NCBI GenBank assembly: GCA_964554105.1 | Contig: CAZKNF010000052.1 | Location: forward strand, 1 to 23,686 | DNA from: CAZKNF01 sp964554105 | GTDB lineage: Bacteria > Bacteroidota > Rhodothermia > Rhodothermales > VXPQ01 | Length of the DNA: 23,686 nt | Reading direction: 5' to 3' | Part shown: positions 1-7,989 of the stretch, one piece after another | Position numbering within the stretch: position 1 is the stretch's first letter | How the letters are laid out: each line of letters begins with the position of its first letter | The notes under the pieces: generated by a model | What the model saw: only the letters and a program-made list of their open reading frames with translations | What the model was told of the DNA's origin: nothing | The model's database searches: none | Position numbers and translations under genes: made by a program

Positions 1-2
1 AC

Positions 3-74
3 AGTTGGTTAGCAGTCATTGCCTATATACACAAATCCGCTCTCATCGCCAAGAAATGGCGGTTTGTGGAATGA
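3..74 (+). CDS. Possible C-terminal end of an off-window protein
   Basis: This frame is open from the window edge and stops at the TGA at 72-74. The 23 visible residues (containing AYIHKSAL and KKWRFVE) have a protein-like mix of hydrophobic, basic and aromatic residues. I do not recognise a family. A second frame is also open from the edge to the TAG at 128-130, right against the terminator stem, so which of the two is the real tail cannot be decided here. Both are short enough to be open by chance, so this is only a weak call. Confidence 0.25.
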   Translation, partial: SWLAVIAYIHKSALIAKKWRFVE

Positions 75-128
75 CAGCAAGTGCCAGAAGGCGACAAGTT
101 CGAGTCACGTCCGGACCGCTAGTAAATT

Positions 129-173
129 AGGCCCTGAGAACGCTTTAAACGACGATTCCAGGGCCTTTTCTTT
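129..173 (+). terminator. Rho-independent terminator
   Basis: An 8-bp stem AGGCCCTG (129-136) pairs with CAGGGCCT (159-166) around a 22-base loop and runs into TTTTCTTT (166-173). The T-rich side is on the plus strand, so it ends a plus-strand transcript that enters from the left edge. The opposite strand lacks a matching T run. The following bases up to 290 hold no gene I can support, only a small hairpin at 265-283. Confidence 0.7.
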
Positions 174-264
174 GGACGTGGGAGCACTGTGGGTTAGTTT
201 ACCGCTTCGGAGATGCGTGTATATCGTTTGATGTGAGCGGCCCAGCGTTTCTGCCGCGTCTGCG

Positions 265-283
265 AATCAAGGTTTGCTTGATT
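265..283 (-). other. Small hairpin downstream of the glycine-zipper gene
   Basis: AATCAAG (265-271) and CTTGATT (277-283) form a perfect 7-bp stem with a 5-base loop. It lies 8 bases past the stop codon of the minus-strand gene at 291-812, where a 3' end hairpin is expected. No T tract follows on the minus strand, so it is a candidate mRNA-end structure and not a proven terminator. Confidence 0.3.
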
Positions 284-290
284 ACTCAGT

Positions 291-812
291 TTAAGGGACT
301 CGCCACTGTTCTGTCGGCACATCCGCCCAGTGCTCAGTCCGTACGCCTGCTCCCACGATTGCTCCGATCCCGCCAAAGATCAGCGCGCCGAGCGGCACCG
401 CAATGACAGCGCCCGCGCTCGCACCTCCCAAGTCCGCGCCCGCTTCGGCATCTTGACCGATCAGCGCTGTGAGCCCCAGCACTGCGCCTGCGCCGGCGCC
501 CACTAAGGCGCCGCGACGTGCATTTCCTAGTCGACCCTGGCTCGCCTCAAGTTGGCGGACAGTGTTGAGGTGGAAAGCTCGTGTCAGCCCCTCGTTCAAT
601 ACCTTGAGAGTGTCTGAGTCAATGGACGTCGCCACACCGACGTACTGTTCGTCCCATCCCGTTGCCGTCTTCGCAGTGACTCGTACGCGATGACTCAGCA
701 TGAGGGAGTCCTGCGCGAGCAAGAGTCGAGGCGTTGAGCACCCAATAGTAAACGTGCAGATGAGAGCGATCTCCAAGGTAATCCCACTCCGAAGAAATGG
801 CACCTGATTCAT
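291..812 (-). CDS. Glycine-zipper envelope protein, function unknown
   Basis: A 173-residue protein with a hydrophobic N-terminus ending in a lipobox-like TIGC (the -3 Thr is not ideal, so lipidation is uncertain), a middle part rich in beta-prone residues (about 40-90), and two glycine-rich hydrophobic stretches: one around GALVGAGAGAVLGL and one around GALIFGGIGAIVGAGV. Such paired glycine zippers are seen in outer-membrane-associated small proteins, but no exact function follows. I chose the ATG at 812 over the GTG at 824 because GGAG stands six bases before the ATG. It lies downstream of, and on the same strand as, the permease gene, about 165 bp away, so it may have its own promoter. The family is not identified by name; the envelope location is inferred from the N-terminus and zippers. 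Confidence 0.7.
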   Translation of the reverse strand: MNQVPFLRSGITLEIALICTFTIGCSTPRLLLAQDSLMLSHRVRVTAKTATGWDEQYVGVATSIDSDTLKVLNEGLTRAFHLNTVRQLEASQGRLGNARRGALVGAGAGAVLGLTALIGQDAEAGADLGGASAGAVIAVPLGALIFGGIGAIVGAGVRTEHWADVPTEQWRVP

Positions 813-977
813 AGCAGACTCCACGAGGATGAAGTCGTAGTTTACCGACCTATCAGAGTGGCTTCATGTGCCCGTCTACGAAGTGGCCGGCCGTGGTGCG
901 AGAATGCTGAAGGTAACCATAGAATTGCCAGACTTCCTACTACAATAGCTGTGTACCAACGGCCGATATACCGCGGG

Positions 978-3179
978 CTAGCCGTCCTCCACAGCTGCCG
1001 ATTCGTATCGATTTCGAAGCTTTTCGATGGCGTCGACATAGCCGATGATGAAGATCACGTCGCCTTCCATGAGTTCCGTTCCACCCCGCGGGACGACGGA
1101 GTCGTCTCCCCGCTCGACGAATGCGACGAGAGATCCTGAGGGCCAGTCAATATCTGCGACGGTGCGTCCGACCAGGTCGCGTGTCGGTTGATCTGCCCCA
1201 ACTCGCAGAGAAACAGTGTGCTGATCCATTAGCAGGAGATCCCGAAGCCGTTCGACAGACCTAACTTGCATCCAGAGCGGCAGGAATCCGGGCCGGTCGA
1301 CACGGCTAGCGACTTTCGCAAGCATTCTGAGATGCTGGCCCGGATCATGAGCCGGGCTGATCAGATAAAAAACGCCGTACGCCATGATCTCGGAAGCGCC
1401 GTGAATATCGGCATCCGACACCTTGGAGGCATCTACTTCTATCGGCACGCCTTGAAGCGAGCGGGCGAGAACAAGCTCGGGCTGATCGACCTCAGAGGAT
1501 TGGAAATGTGACAGGGCGATGCCGTGTGCAACGGGCGTCGCACCGATTCGAGGAGACTCGAGAAATTCCTCACGGATGTCGGCCTCACTTATGGCAATTC
1601 GTTTTGCAAAGTCCTTCGCGGCAATCGCCGTAATCTCTTCGAACGAACTCGTCTGAACATCGAATACGCCGGCGCGAGCGACCACGGCTTCAAACGGATC
1701 CTCTTTACGCAAGCCCTTCTCCTTGAGGATCGTACGCAGCTCTCGATCCACGCCGTGATAGCGTTTTCGGCCCAAGAGCTCGAACCAGTGATAGATCGCA
1801 CCATCGCGCGTGACGCGCTTCTTCGCGTAACGGAAGTACCACACCAGTGAAAACACGATCATGCCGAGTGTGAAGAGCATCGGCAGCCAGCCCATCAATC
1901 CGATGAGCGCGAACGACGTGATTACACCAAAAATGTGCAGCCAGGGGTATAGTGGAGACCGAAATCCGGGGTCGTACGAATTCAGCCGGCTCTCGCGCAT
2001 GACGATGACGGCCCCGTTCAGGAGCGCGAAGATGAGAAGCTGAAACGCACTCGCGAGCTTGGCGATACCTTCTTCGGAAAGAAGCACAATCGAAGCTATC
2101 ATCAGGACGGCCGTGAGCATAATGGATACGTGTGGGGTCCGAAATCGGCCGAGATGTGCGAATCGATCGGGTACCAGGCGATCCCGAGCCATCGCATAGG
2201 GATACCGAGATGCGGACATCAATCCGGCATTACCGGTGGACGCAAAGGCCGCCACAGCCGCCACTACGATCAGAATGAGACCGGTAGGTCCGGGCAGCCA
2301 ATCGAAAAACTCGGCGCCGGCGGTTGCGACAGGTGTGAGATCGGTGCGGAGCTCATCCGCGTCCAATACAGACACCATGATGAATACGCCGACAACATAG
2401 ATCAGCGTCGCCGAAGCGAGCGAAAGCATCATGCCAAGTGGGATGGTGCGATCCGGATCCTCAACCTCCTCGGCGACACTAGCCACTTTCGTCAGCCCGG
2501 CGTACGAGACAAAAACGAAACCCACGGTAGACAGTACTCCGGCGATGCCGAACGGCATGAAGGGGGTAAACTGAGTGCGAGAGATGGTGGAAAACCCGAT
2601 GCCAACGATCTCGAAAATCCCTTGCGTGACAAAGTATGCAAGTACAGATATCAAAATGACCACCAGTATCCGCTGCAGGGTCGTCGTTTCTTTCGCCCCG
2701 AAGATGTTGAGACCCATGAATGCCACCGTTAGCGCGACAGCAAGTGGCTTTATCGGCAGCTCGATGAATAGAGCGAGGTATGCGCCCATACCCACGAGGG
2801 CGAACGCGCTCTTGAGCGTCAGCGCGAAAAAGGTGCCGAGTCCACCGATCGTCCCAATCATCGGCCCCATGCTGCGATCGAGAAAATAGTAGGCGCCACC
2901 GGCTCGCGGCATCGCTGTGCAGAGCTCGGCCTGGCTCAACATGGCAGGAAGGATGAGAATTCCCGCGATGAGATAGGCAAGTACGACTGCAGGTCCCGCC
3001 TGGGCCGCGGCGAGGCCCGGAAGGAGGAAGAACCCGGAGCTGAACATCGCGCCCGTGCTGATTGCGTACACGTCGAACAGCGTGAGCTCCTTCTTCAGCC
3101 GCTTGCCCCCGTCGCGACGGCGATCTGCAAGCGCCGCGATGGAAGAGATAAGATGGGATGGGCCTTTCGACTTCGGCAT
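978..3179 (-). CDS. APC-type amino acid permease fused to PTS EIIA-like and TrkA-C domains
   Basis: This 733-residue protein has three parts. Residues about 30-450 form a 12-helix APC-superfamily permease, with the first-helix glycine-rich pattern STGAMFSSGF and the PRAGGAYYFL segment typical of the family; it should move an amino acid or amine across the inner membrane. Residues about 505-630 look like a type-2 PTS EIIA domain: the GATPVAHGIALSH stretch matches the active-site region, with His558 in the place of the phosphorylated histidine. Residues about 655-725 are a TrkA-C (RCK_C) domain with the usual LVGRTVADID and EGDVIFIIG patterns, a known ligand-binding regulatory module. The cytoplasmic two-thirds of the tail therefore look regulatory. 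No other PTS gene is in view, so whether His558 is phosphorylated is open. Substrate not predictable. The start ATG has no strong ribosome site. Confidence 0.9.
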   Translation of the reverse strand: MPKSKGPSHLISSIAALADRRRDGGKRLKKELTLFDVYAISTGAMFSSGFFLLPGLAAAQAGPAVVLAYLIAGILILPAMLSQAELCTAMPRAGGAYYFLDRSMGPMIGTIGGLGTFFALTLKSAFALVGMGAYLALFIELPIKPLAVALTVAFMGLNIFGAKETTTLQRILVVILISVLAYFVTQGIFEIVGIGFSTISRTQFTPFMPFGIAGVLSTVGFVFVSYAGLTKVASVAEEVEDPDRTIPLGMMLSLASATLIYVVGVFIMVSVLDADELRTDLTPVATAGAEFFDWLPGPTGLILIVVAAVAAFASTGNAGLMSASRYPYAMARDRLVPDRFAHLGRFRTPHVSIMLTAVLMIASIVLLSEEGIAKLASAFQLLIFALLNGAVIVMRESRLNSYDPGFRSPLYPWLHIFGVITSFALIGLMGWLPMLFTLGMIVFSLVWYFRYAKKRVTRDGAIYHWFELLGRKRYHGVDRELRTILKEKGLRKEDPFEAVVARAGVFDVQTSSFEEITAIAAKDFAKRIAISEADIREEFLESPRIGATPVAHGIALSHFQSSEVDQPELVLARSLQGVPIEVDASKVSDADIHGASEIMAYGVFYLISPAHDPGQHLRMLAKVASRVDRPGFLPLWMQVRSVERLRDLLLMDQHTVSLRVGADQPTRDLVGRTVADIDWPSGSLVAFVERGDDSVVPRGGTELMEGDVIFIIGYVDAIEKLRNRYESAAVEDG

Positions 3180-3342
3180 GAGTACTGTGGATCGACCTAT
3201 CTATTGTTTTCGTGTCCCCTTCTTCATCCTACCTGGCCACGTCACCGAACGAAGGGAGCAGAGCGGGTGTAAATTTCGGCTTTTTCAGAAAGCTGGAGCA
3301 ATTAGCACATTCTGCATCTCCATGAAATGGTCTGCACCTCGA
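3180..3342. other. Intergenic gap between the WbqC-family gene and the permease gene
   Basis: This 163-bp gap separates two minus-strand genes. I see no open frame with a recognisable product and no stem followed by a T run on the minus strand. It is long enough for a separate permease promoter, but no clear -10/-35 pair can be read. Confidence 0.4.
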
Positions 3343-4011
3343 TTACGATGGATCGAGCACACGTGCCTGCTTGCGAATCATTCCGAGCGCATCCGGTCCG
3401 TAGTTGAAGAGGAGATCGAGGGCCGTCGTCCCTTTCTCGAAGCCTTCGAAGTTCTGGCGACGCTCTGCCTCGTCGAATTCGAGTATAGACGAAGCCAACG
3501 ATCCATCGACCGACGCCGATACGCTCGGCACGAGCAGATCGTGGTCATCCATCGCATCGAGTACGGCATCCAGCGACGACGGCGCTCCGTCGAGGTCCGA
3601 CGCACGAACCAGCGGGGTCTCGATTTTCAGAAGCATGCAGGTCAGGTCCATCGTGTGCGAAGTCAAATCCGCAAGTCTCTCCCATTCGACCTCGAACATC
3701 GGACGCAGCTCGTCCTCGAAGTACTCAAAGAACGGAGTAGCCCGATAGTTGTAACTAAAGGCGCGCCAGTGCTTGCGAAGCCATCTGTGCTTCCCGTGTA
3801 TTTCGATATTGCAGATCGGTCGGCCGTGACGCCGTCCATGCAGCGGGATGGTGATCCACTGCAGCCCATCGGGGGTGCGCAGCTGCGCGCGATTCTGAAA
3901 AGATTGCCGGCTATACTGAAACGTATCGGCGAGTACGAAGTGATCCACCCGATCCAAAAGCGCACAGGTCTCCAGCCGGGGCCAGTATTCAGGCGGTCGA
4001 ACGGCGATCAT
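3343..4011 (-). CDS. WbqC-like family protein
   Basis: The 222-residue product matches the WbqC-like family: PPEYWPRLE near the N-terminus in the place of the family's HQPxYLPW opening, followed by the conserved block VDHFVLADTFQYSRQSFQNR, and then LRTPDGLQWITIPL. WbqC-type proteins are found in surface-polysaccharide and sugar-nucleotide gene clusters, and their chemistry is not firmly established. The N-terminal His-Gln of the family is replaced by Arg-Pro here. A longer start is possible because the frame stays open upstream, but no ATG or GTG is seen there; the ATG at 4011 has GGGACAGG just before it. It is divergent from the lapA-domain gene. A long frame on the opposite strand across this gene is a shadow. 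Confidence 0.85.
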   Translation of the reverse strand: MIAVRPPEYWPRLETCALLDRVDHFVLADTFQYSRQSFQNRAQLRTPDGLQWITIPLHGRRHGRPICNIEIHGKHRWLRKHWRAFSYNYRATPFFEYFEDELRPMFEVEWERLADLTSHTMDLTCMLLKIETPLVRASDLDGAPSSLDAVLDAMDDHDLLVPSVSASVDGSLASSILEFDEAERRQNFEGFEKGTTALDLLFNYGPDALGMIRKQARVLDPS

Positions 4012-4131
4012 ACCTGTCCCGGACGAAGGTGCGATATCAGATACGGGTTGATCACCATAACAGGGATGGAGAATGGAGAGCTCGACGGAATCGCGGGTTT
4101 AGCGTCTCAGGCAACGCACATCACAATTCCG

Positions 4132-4140
4132 TGCTATATT
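4132..4140 (+). promoter_or_regulatory. Possible extended -10 promoter for the lapA-domain/LD-carboxypeptidase operon
   Basis: TGCTATATT (TGn plus TATATT at 4135-4140) resembles an extended -10 element, about 45 bases before the ATG at 4185. It sits in the 173-bp divergent gap between the WbqC-family gene and this operon. No good -35 is visible, and Bacteroidota-type promoters differ from this consensus, so the call is tentative. Confidence 0.35.
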
Positions 4141-4184
4141 ATGTAATCTAGATTGAAACGATCCAGCCCAATGGTGTCGTCCTC

Positions 4185-4490
4185 ATGCGTATTGCTCTAA
4201 TACTGTCGCTCCTGCTTGCGATTATCGCCGTCATCTTTGCGTTGCAGAATCCGGCGTTCATAGACGTCAATCTCGGTCCGTGGGTAATCAACGGCTCGAC
4301 GGCGCTCATCCTTCTGGTAACCTTTTGCATGGGCGTCCTCGTCGGCATCCTCGCTGCCACGCCGACGCTCATGAAGCGGCGGAAGCGGCTCCGGCAGCTC
4401 GAGAAAACGCGTACGGAGCCGGAGACCGATTGGACCGCACCGGAGTCGGACATCCACACGGAGAGTTCCAGGGGGTATCAGACTGAATAA
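4185..4490 (+). CDS. LapA-domain (DUF1049) inner-membrane protein
   Basis: A 101-residue protein with two predicted membrane helices: residues 3-20 (ALILSLLLAIIAVIFALQN) and about 40-62 (TALILLVTFCMGVLVGILAA). The pattern ALQNPAFIDVNLGPW between them is typical of the lipopolysaccharide-assembly-protein-A domain. The C-terminus is a basic coiled-coil-like stretch (KRRKRLRQLEK) and then a charged tail. In Gammaproteobacteria LapA works with LapB in controlling LPS synthesis; no lapB-like gene is in view, so the same role here is inference. The stop codon is one base before the GTG of the next gene, so the two are almost certainly cotranscribed. Confidence 0.85.
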   Translation: MRIALILSLLLAIIAVIFALQNPAFIDVNLGPWVINGSTALILLVTFCMGVLVGILAATPTLMKRRKRLRQLEKTRTEPETDWTAPESDIHTESSRGYQTE

Positions 4491-4491
4491 G

Positions 4492-5436
4492 GTGACTTCG
4501 AAGCCGCCGCCGCTCCGCGAGGGAGATACCATCGCCATCATCGCGCCCGCGAGTGCGCCGCGGGACCTGCCTAGATTCGAGCGCGGTGTCGAACAGCTTC
4601 GCTCGAGGGGATATCGCGTAGAGGTAGGCAGATCCGAATACGTTCGGCGCGGATATCTGTGCGGTCCCGATCCGGATCGCATGAACGAGCTCAATGGTTT
4701 TCTGCAGCGTCCGGACATCAAGATGATTCTTGCGGCCCGCGGCGGATATGGTACGCTGCGACTTCTGCCGGATCTCGATTACGCTGCGCTGAGCGCACAT
4801 CCGAAGCTTATTGTCGGATACAGCGACATCACCGCGTTGCACTTTGCAGTATACGAGCGCACGCGCATACCCGGAATATCCGGTCCGATGGCGGCGGTCG
4901 AATGGCACGATCCTGATCCCCCGAGTGAGCGGCTATTCTGGGATCTCATCCGGGGTGGAACGCCAGACTCGCTTCTGGGACCGAGGGGAGAACGCATGAC
5001 GGCGCTTCGCCCGGGCACGAGCCAGGGGGTCCTTCTCGGCGGCAACCTGTCGGTGATCGTACGCCTTATCGGAACGCCGTTTATGCCGCCGCTCGAGCAT
5101 GTTATTCTGTTCATCGAGGATGTCGGCGAACAACCGTATCGAATCGATGCCATGTTTGCGCAGCTGAAGTTGAGTGGGCTACTGGACAAGCTCGGTGGGC
5201 TGGTGATCGGATCATTCACGGATTCGGAACCCGATGAAGACAGCCCTTCACTGACGGTTGACGAGGTTCTGAACGACTATCTGTGCGACGTGCCCTATCC
5301 GGTTGCGAAAGACCTGCTTTACGGTCATTTTCCAGTGAAGAACACACTTCCAGTTGGTGTCCAGGCTCGCCTGGAGGTAACTTCCGAGCGAGTTTCGCTC
5401 GCGATTCTCGAACCTGTCGTCAACACGGACGCGTGA
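4492..5436 (+). CDS. ldcA: LD-carboxypeptidase, peptidase family S66
   Basis: A 314-residue muramoyltetrapeptide carboxypeptidase, which removes the terminal D-alanine from cytoplasmic tetrapeptide during murein recycling. All family marks are present: IAIIAPASAP at the N-terminus, GGYGTLRLLPDLDY, VGYSDITALHF with nucleophile Ser111, GISGPM, LLGGNLSVIVRLIGTPF, FIEDVGEQPYRID with Glu209, and LLYGHFPVKNTLPVG with His279. These form the known Ser-Glu-His triad. The length is normal. The start is GTG, one base after the lapA-domain stop; the polyG stretch AGGGGG lies about 15 bases upstream. No signal peptide, which fits the cytoplasmic role. It shares the window's peptidoglycan theme with dacB, mtgA and the NlpC/P60 gene. 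Confidence 0.93.
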   Translation: MTSKPPPLREGDTIAIIAPASAPRDLPRFERGVEQLRSRGYRVEVGRSEYVRRGYLCGPDPDRMNELNGFLQRPDIKMILAARGGYGTLRLLPDLDYAALSAHPKLIVGYSDITALHFAVYERTRIPGISGPMAAVEWHDPDPPSERLFWDLIRGGTPDSLLGPRGERMTALRPGTSQGVLLGGNLSVIVRLIGTPFMPPLEHVILFIEDVGEQPYRIDAMFAQLKLSGLLDKLGGLVIGSFTDSEPDEDSPSLTVDEVLNDYLCDVPYPVAKDLLYGHFPVKNTLPVGVQARLEVTSERVSLAILEPVVNTDA

Positions 5437-5543
5437 GCGAGCAGCTGGCGGGGCGCCCCAACTCGGCGATCCGTTTTCTCAAAGGACCGTTCATTCCATC
5501 AATGTCAATCACCTCGGATTAGCCAAAACGCTCGCGCCAGTCC

Positions 5544-6224
5544 ATGGATGATCCTCGGCTCAAGCTCGCCGTATTCGCCTCCGGAGGCGGGAGCAATTTC
5601 CAATCTATACTGGATGCCGTCGGACGAGATGAACTTGACCTGGACGTTGTTCTCCTCCTCACAGATCGACCGAGCGCGGGCGCGATCGAGCGTGCGGAAG
5701 AAAGCGGTCTTCCTACGGTGGTGATTCATCCACAGGACTTTCAGTCCGCTGACGACTACGCGAGCAGACTGGCCGAAGTGCTTCACGACCACGATGCCAA
5801 CTTCATTGCACTCGCGGGTTACCTGAAGAAGATTCCCGTGGAAATCATTCGGATGTTCAAGAACCGCATCATCAACATCCATCCCGCCCTCTTGCCCGCC
5901 TTCGGAGGAAAAGGAATGTACGGCCGGCGAGTGCACGAAGCGGTTGTCGAATACGGCGTTCACTGGACCGGTGCTACCGTCCACATTGTAGACGAAGAGT
6001 ACGACACCGGACCGATCGTCCTTCAGGAGGCCGTACCTGTTTTTCCGGACGATTCCCCTGAGGATGTAGCTGAGCGCGTTCTGGAGGTAGAACATCGCCT
6101 CTATCCAGCGGCGCTTCGGTTTTACGCGCAGGACCGGGTCCGCCTGGAAGCACGGCGCGTGCGCATTCTCGACATGGATACCCGAGAGTCACAAAGATCG
6201 ATGAATACACCTGAAAATCGATGA
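5544..6224 (+). CDS. purN: Phosphoribosylglycinamide formyltransferase (GART)
   Basis: This enzyme transfers the formyl group of 10-formyltetrahydrofolate to GAR, the third step of purine synthesis. Residues show the family motifs: ASGGGSNFQ at 12-20 (phosphate binding), ALAGYLKKIP near 90, INIHPALLPAFGGKGMYG at 110-127 with Asn111 and His113, and DEEYDTGPIVLQ at 150-161 with Asp154. Asn111, His113 and Asp154 stand where the E. coli catalytic residues Asn106, His108 and Asp144 do. At 226 residues it is slightly longer than usual, the extra part being a polar C-terminal tail. There is a 107-bp gap to ldcA with nothing recognisable. PurH follows after 13 bases. Confidence 0.95.
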   Translation: MDDPRLKLAVFASGGGSNFQSILDAVGRDELDLDVVLLLTDRPSAGAIERAEESGLPTVVIHPQDFQSADDYASRLAEVLHDHDANFIALAGYLKKIPVEIIRMFKNRIINIHPALLPAFGGKGMYGRRVHEAVVEYGVHWTGATVHIVDEEYDTGPIVLQEAVPVFPDDSPEDVAERVLEVEHRLYPAALRFYAQDRVRLEARRVRILDMDTRESQRSMNTPENR

Positions 6225-6237
6225 ATCAACCTAACGT

Positions 6238-7836
6238 ATGATCAACGCAAAAGACCTTCCGCCACCAAGTGATCGGTATCCGGTTCGACGCGCCCTCATC
6301 TCTGTATTCGACAAATCGGAGCTCGTGCCGTTCGCGCGGCGCCTCCACAAGCAGGGCGTGGCGCTGCTTTCCACCGGCGGAACGGCGCGGACCCTTCGCG
6401 ACGCCGGGCTTCCCGTCGACGATGTGTCGGACCTGACGGGTTATCCTGAGATTCTCGACGGGCGTGTAAAGACGCTCCATCCCGTCGTTCACGGCGGACT
6501 GCTGGCACGGCGAAACGATTCCGAGGATGTGCAAAAGCTCGACGAGCTCGGCATCGATCCGATCGATCTCGTCGTAGTGAACCTCTATCCGTTCGAGGAT
6601 GTCGCGGCAGGCGGCAATATATCGGATGCGGAGGCCGTCGAGAACATCGATATCGGCGGACCCACGATGATCCGGGCCGCCGCCAAGAATTTTTTCTTTG
6701 TTGGCGTGGCTACGTCGCCTTCACAGTACGACGCGGTGGCCTCGGAGCTGGAAGCGGAGGGCGGACTCTCGCTGAAGACGCGCCGACAGCTCGCCAGGGA
6801 GGCATTTCGGCGAACGGCCCAATACGACGGCGCGATCACGCAGTACTTTTATGCGAAGGAACCGCCGGAAGATCACGGTGAAATGCCGGACAGCCTCTAT
6901 ATTTCGATGCCGCGCGCTCAATCTCTGCGGTATGGTGAGAATCCGCATCAGCGAGCCGCACTGTATGGCCGCCCGGATCGCTTCTACGAAAAGCTTCACG
7001 GAAAAGAGCTGTCGTTCAACAATCTGGTCGACCTGAGCGCAGCACTGCAGCTCATCGACGAGTTCGGGGATTCGACCGCGGGCTGCGCAATCTTGAAGCA
7101 CACCAATCCCTGCGGCGTGGCACTGGCTGATTCGCTCGAAGAAGCGTATCATCGAGCATTCGCCACCGATCGTCAATCACCCTTCGGTGGCGTGGTTATC
7201 GTGAACCGAATCCTGGATCGTGCGACGGCTGAGGCGATCGATGCCATCTTTACGGAGATCATCATCGCACCGGACTACGAGGATGGCGTGCTCGATTATC
7301 TTATGAAGAAGAAGAACAGAAGGTTGATTCGGTCGCTCACAAGTGCGCGCCACGACGAAGCGCCGGACATCCGATCGGTGGTCGGCGGCGTCCTCGTGCA
7401 GGCACGCGATGCGGCACTGCCGACGGCAGATGATGCTAGAGCAGCGTACGAAGTCGTGACCGAGCGCCAGCCGTCCGAGGCCGAATGGGCGGACCTGGAT
7501 TTCGCATGGCGTGTCGCGAAGCACGTGAAGAGTAACGCAATCGTCTACGCGAAGGATCGGCAGACCCTCGGGATCGGTGCGGGGCAGATGAGCCGAATCG
7601 ACTCCTCAGAGCTGGCGGTGATGAAGGGCCGGAAATCGGAACTTGATTTTTCGGGAGCCGTGGTAGCATCCGACGCATTTTTTCCGTTCGCCGACGGGCT
7701 CGTAGCGGCAGCCGAGAACGGTGCTCGCTCGGCAATTCAGCCCGGCGGTTCGATTCGCGACGACGAGGTGATTGCAGCCGCCAATGAGCACGGGATGGCG
7801 ATGGTTTTCACCCGAACCCGGCACTTCCGACATTAG
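6238..7836 (+). CDS. purH: Bifunctional AICAR transformylase/IMP cyclohydrolase
   Basis: A 532-residue two-domain protein that catalyses the last two steps of IMP synthesis. The N-terminal cyclohydrolase (MGS-like) domain, about residues 17-160, shows STGGTARTLRDAG, SDLTGYPEILDGRVKTLHP and HGGLLARR. The transformylase domain fills the rest, with RYGENPHQRAALYG, the catalytic pair Lys287-His288 in AILKHTNPCGVAL, KSNAIVYAKD, GAGQMSRIDS, ASDAFFPFADG and the C-terminal AIQPGGSIRDDEVIAAANEHGMA. The length is within the usual range. It starts 13 bases after purN, so the two form one operon. The ribosome site is weak. Confidence 0.97.
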   Translation: MINAKDLPPPSDRYPVRRALISVFDKSELVPFARRLHKQGVALLSTGGTARTLRDAGLPVDDVSDLTGYPEILDGRVKTLHPVVHGGLLARRNDSEDVQKLDELGIDPIDLVVVNLYPFEDVAAGGNISDAEAVENIDIGGPTMIRAAAKNFFFVGVATSPSQYDAVASELEAEGGLSLKTRRQLAREAFRRTAQYDGAITQYFYAKEPPEDHGEMPDSLYISMPRAQSLRYGENPHQRAALYGRPDRFYEKLHGKELSFNNLVDLSAALQLIDEFGDSTAGCAILKHTNPCGVALADSLEEAYHRAFATDRQSPFGGVVIVNRILDRATAEAIDAIFTEIIIAPDYEDGVLDYLMKKKNRRLIRSLTSARHDEAPDIRSVVGGVLVQARDAALPTADDARAAYEVVTERQPSEAEWADLDFAWRVAKHVKSNAIVYAKDRQTLGIGAGQMSRIDSSELAVMKGRKSELDFSGAVVASDAFFPFADGLVAAAENGARSAIQPGGSIRDDEVIAAANEHGMAMVFTRTRHFRH

Positions 7837-7841
7837 ACCGT

Positions 7842-7847
7842 TATAAT
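7842..7847 (+). promoter_or_regulatory. Candidate -10 element upstream of mreB
   Basis: A perfect TATAAT stands 5 bases after the purH stop. There is no convincing -35 at the normal distance. If it is used, the mreB transcript would have a leader of about 135 bases. The short direct repeats just after it may bind a regulator. A single hexamer is weak evidence. Confidence 0.35.
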
Positions 7848-7888
7848 GCGACCACCGCACCGGTTGCGCGACGACCGCACAGGGTGCG
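7848..7888. repeat. Two 13-bp direct repeats and a short hairpin in the purH-mreB gap
   Basis: GCGACCACCGCAC at 7848-7860 and GCGACGACCGCAC at 7868-7880 match at 12 of 13 bases and start exactly 20 bases apart. The second copy also forms a 5-bp hairpin, CGCAC (7876-7880) with GTGCG (7884-7888). No T tract follows, so it is not a standard terminator. The remaining gap up to 7989 has no open frame that I can support. Confidence 0.4.
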
Positions 7889-7989
7889 ACAAAGAACCAC
7901 AAGAATAGCCGGGCGATGCCTCGCAGCGTTTAATCCCCGGAGCATCCAACCGATATTTGCCGTAGGGCACTCTATCTTAGAAGACGTAC

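Noticed and set aside
5..120. tRNA-like words (AGTTGGTTAG near 4-12 and GTTCGAGTC near 98-106)
   Set aside because: They resemble a D-arm and a T-loop, but the spacing is too long, the T-stem has two mismatches and no anticodon arm or acceptor pair can be built.
842..1039. 65-residue minus-strand frame with a hydrophobic stretch
   Set aside because: Its start lies inside the permease gene and the N-terminal half is the permease coding sequence in another frame; no ribosome site is seen.
3055..4146. 363-residue plus-strand frame opposite the WbqC-family gene
   Set aside because: It is antisense to a protein with family motifs, has a very Arg-rich, unrecognisable composition, and spans the intergenic gap.
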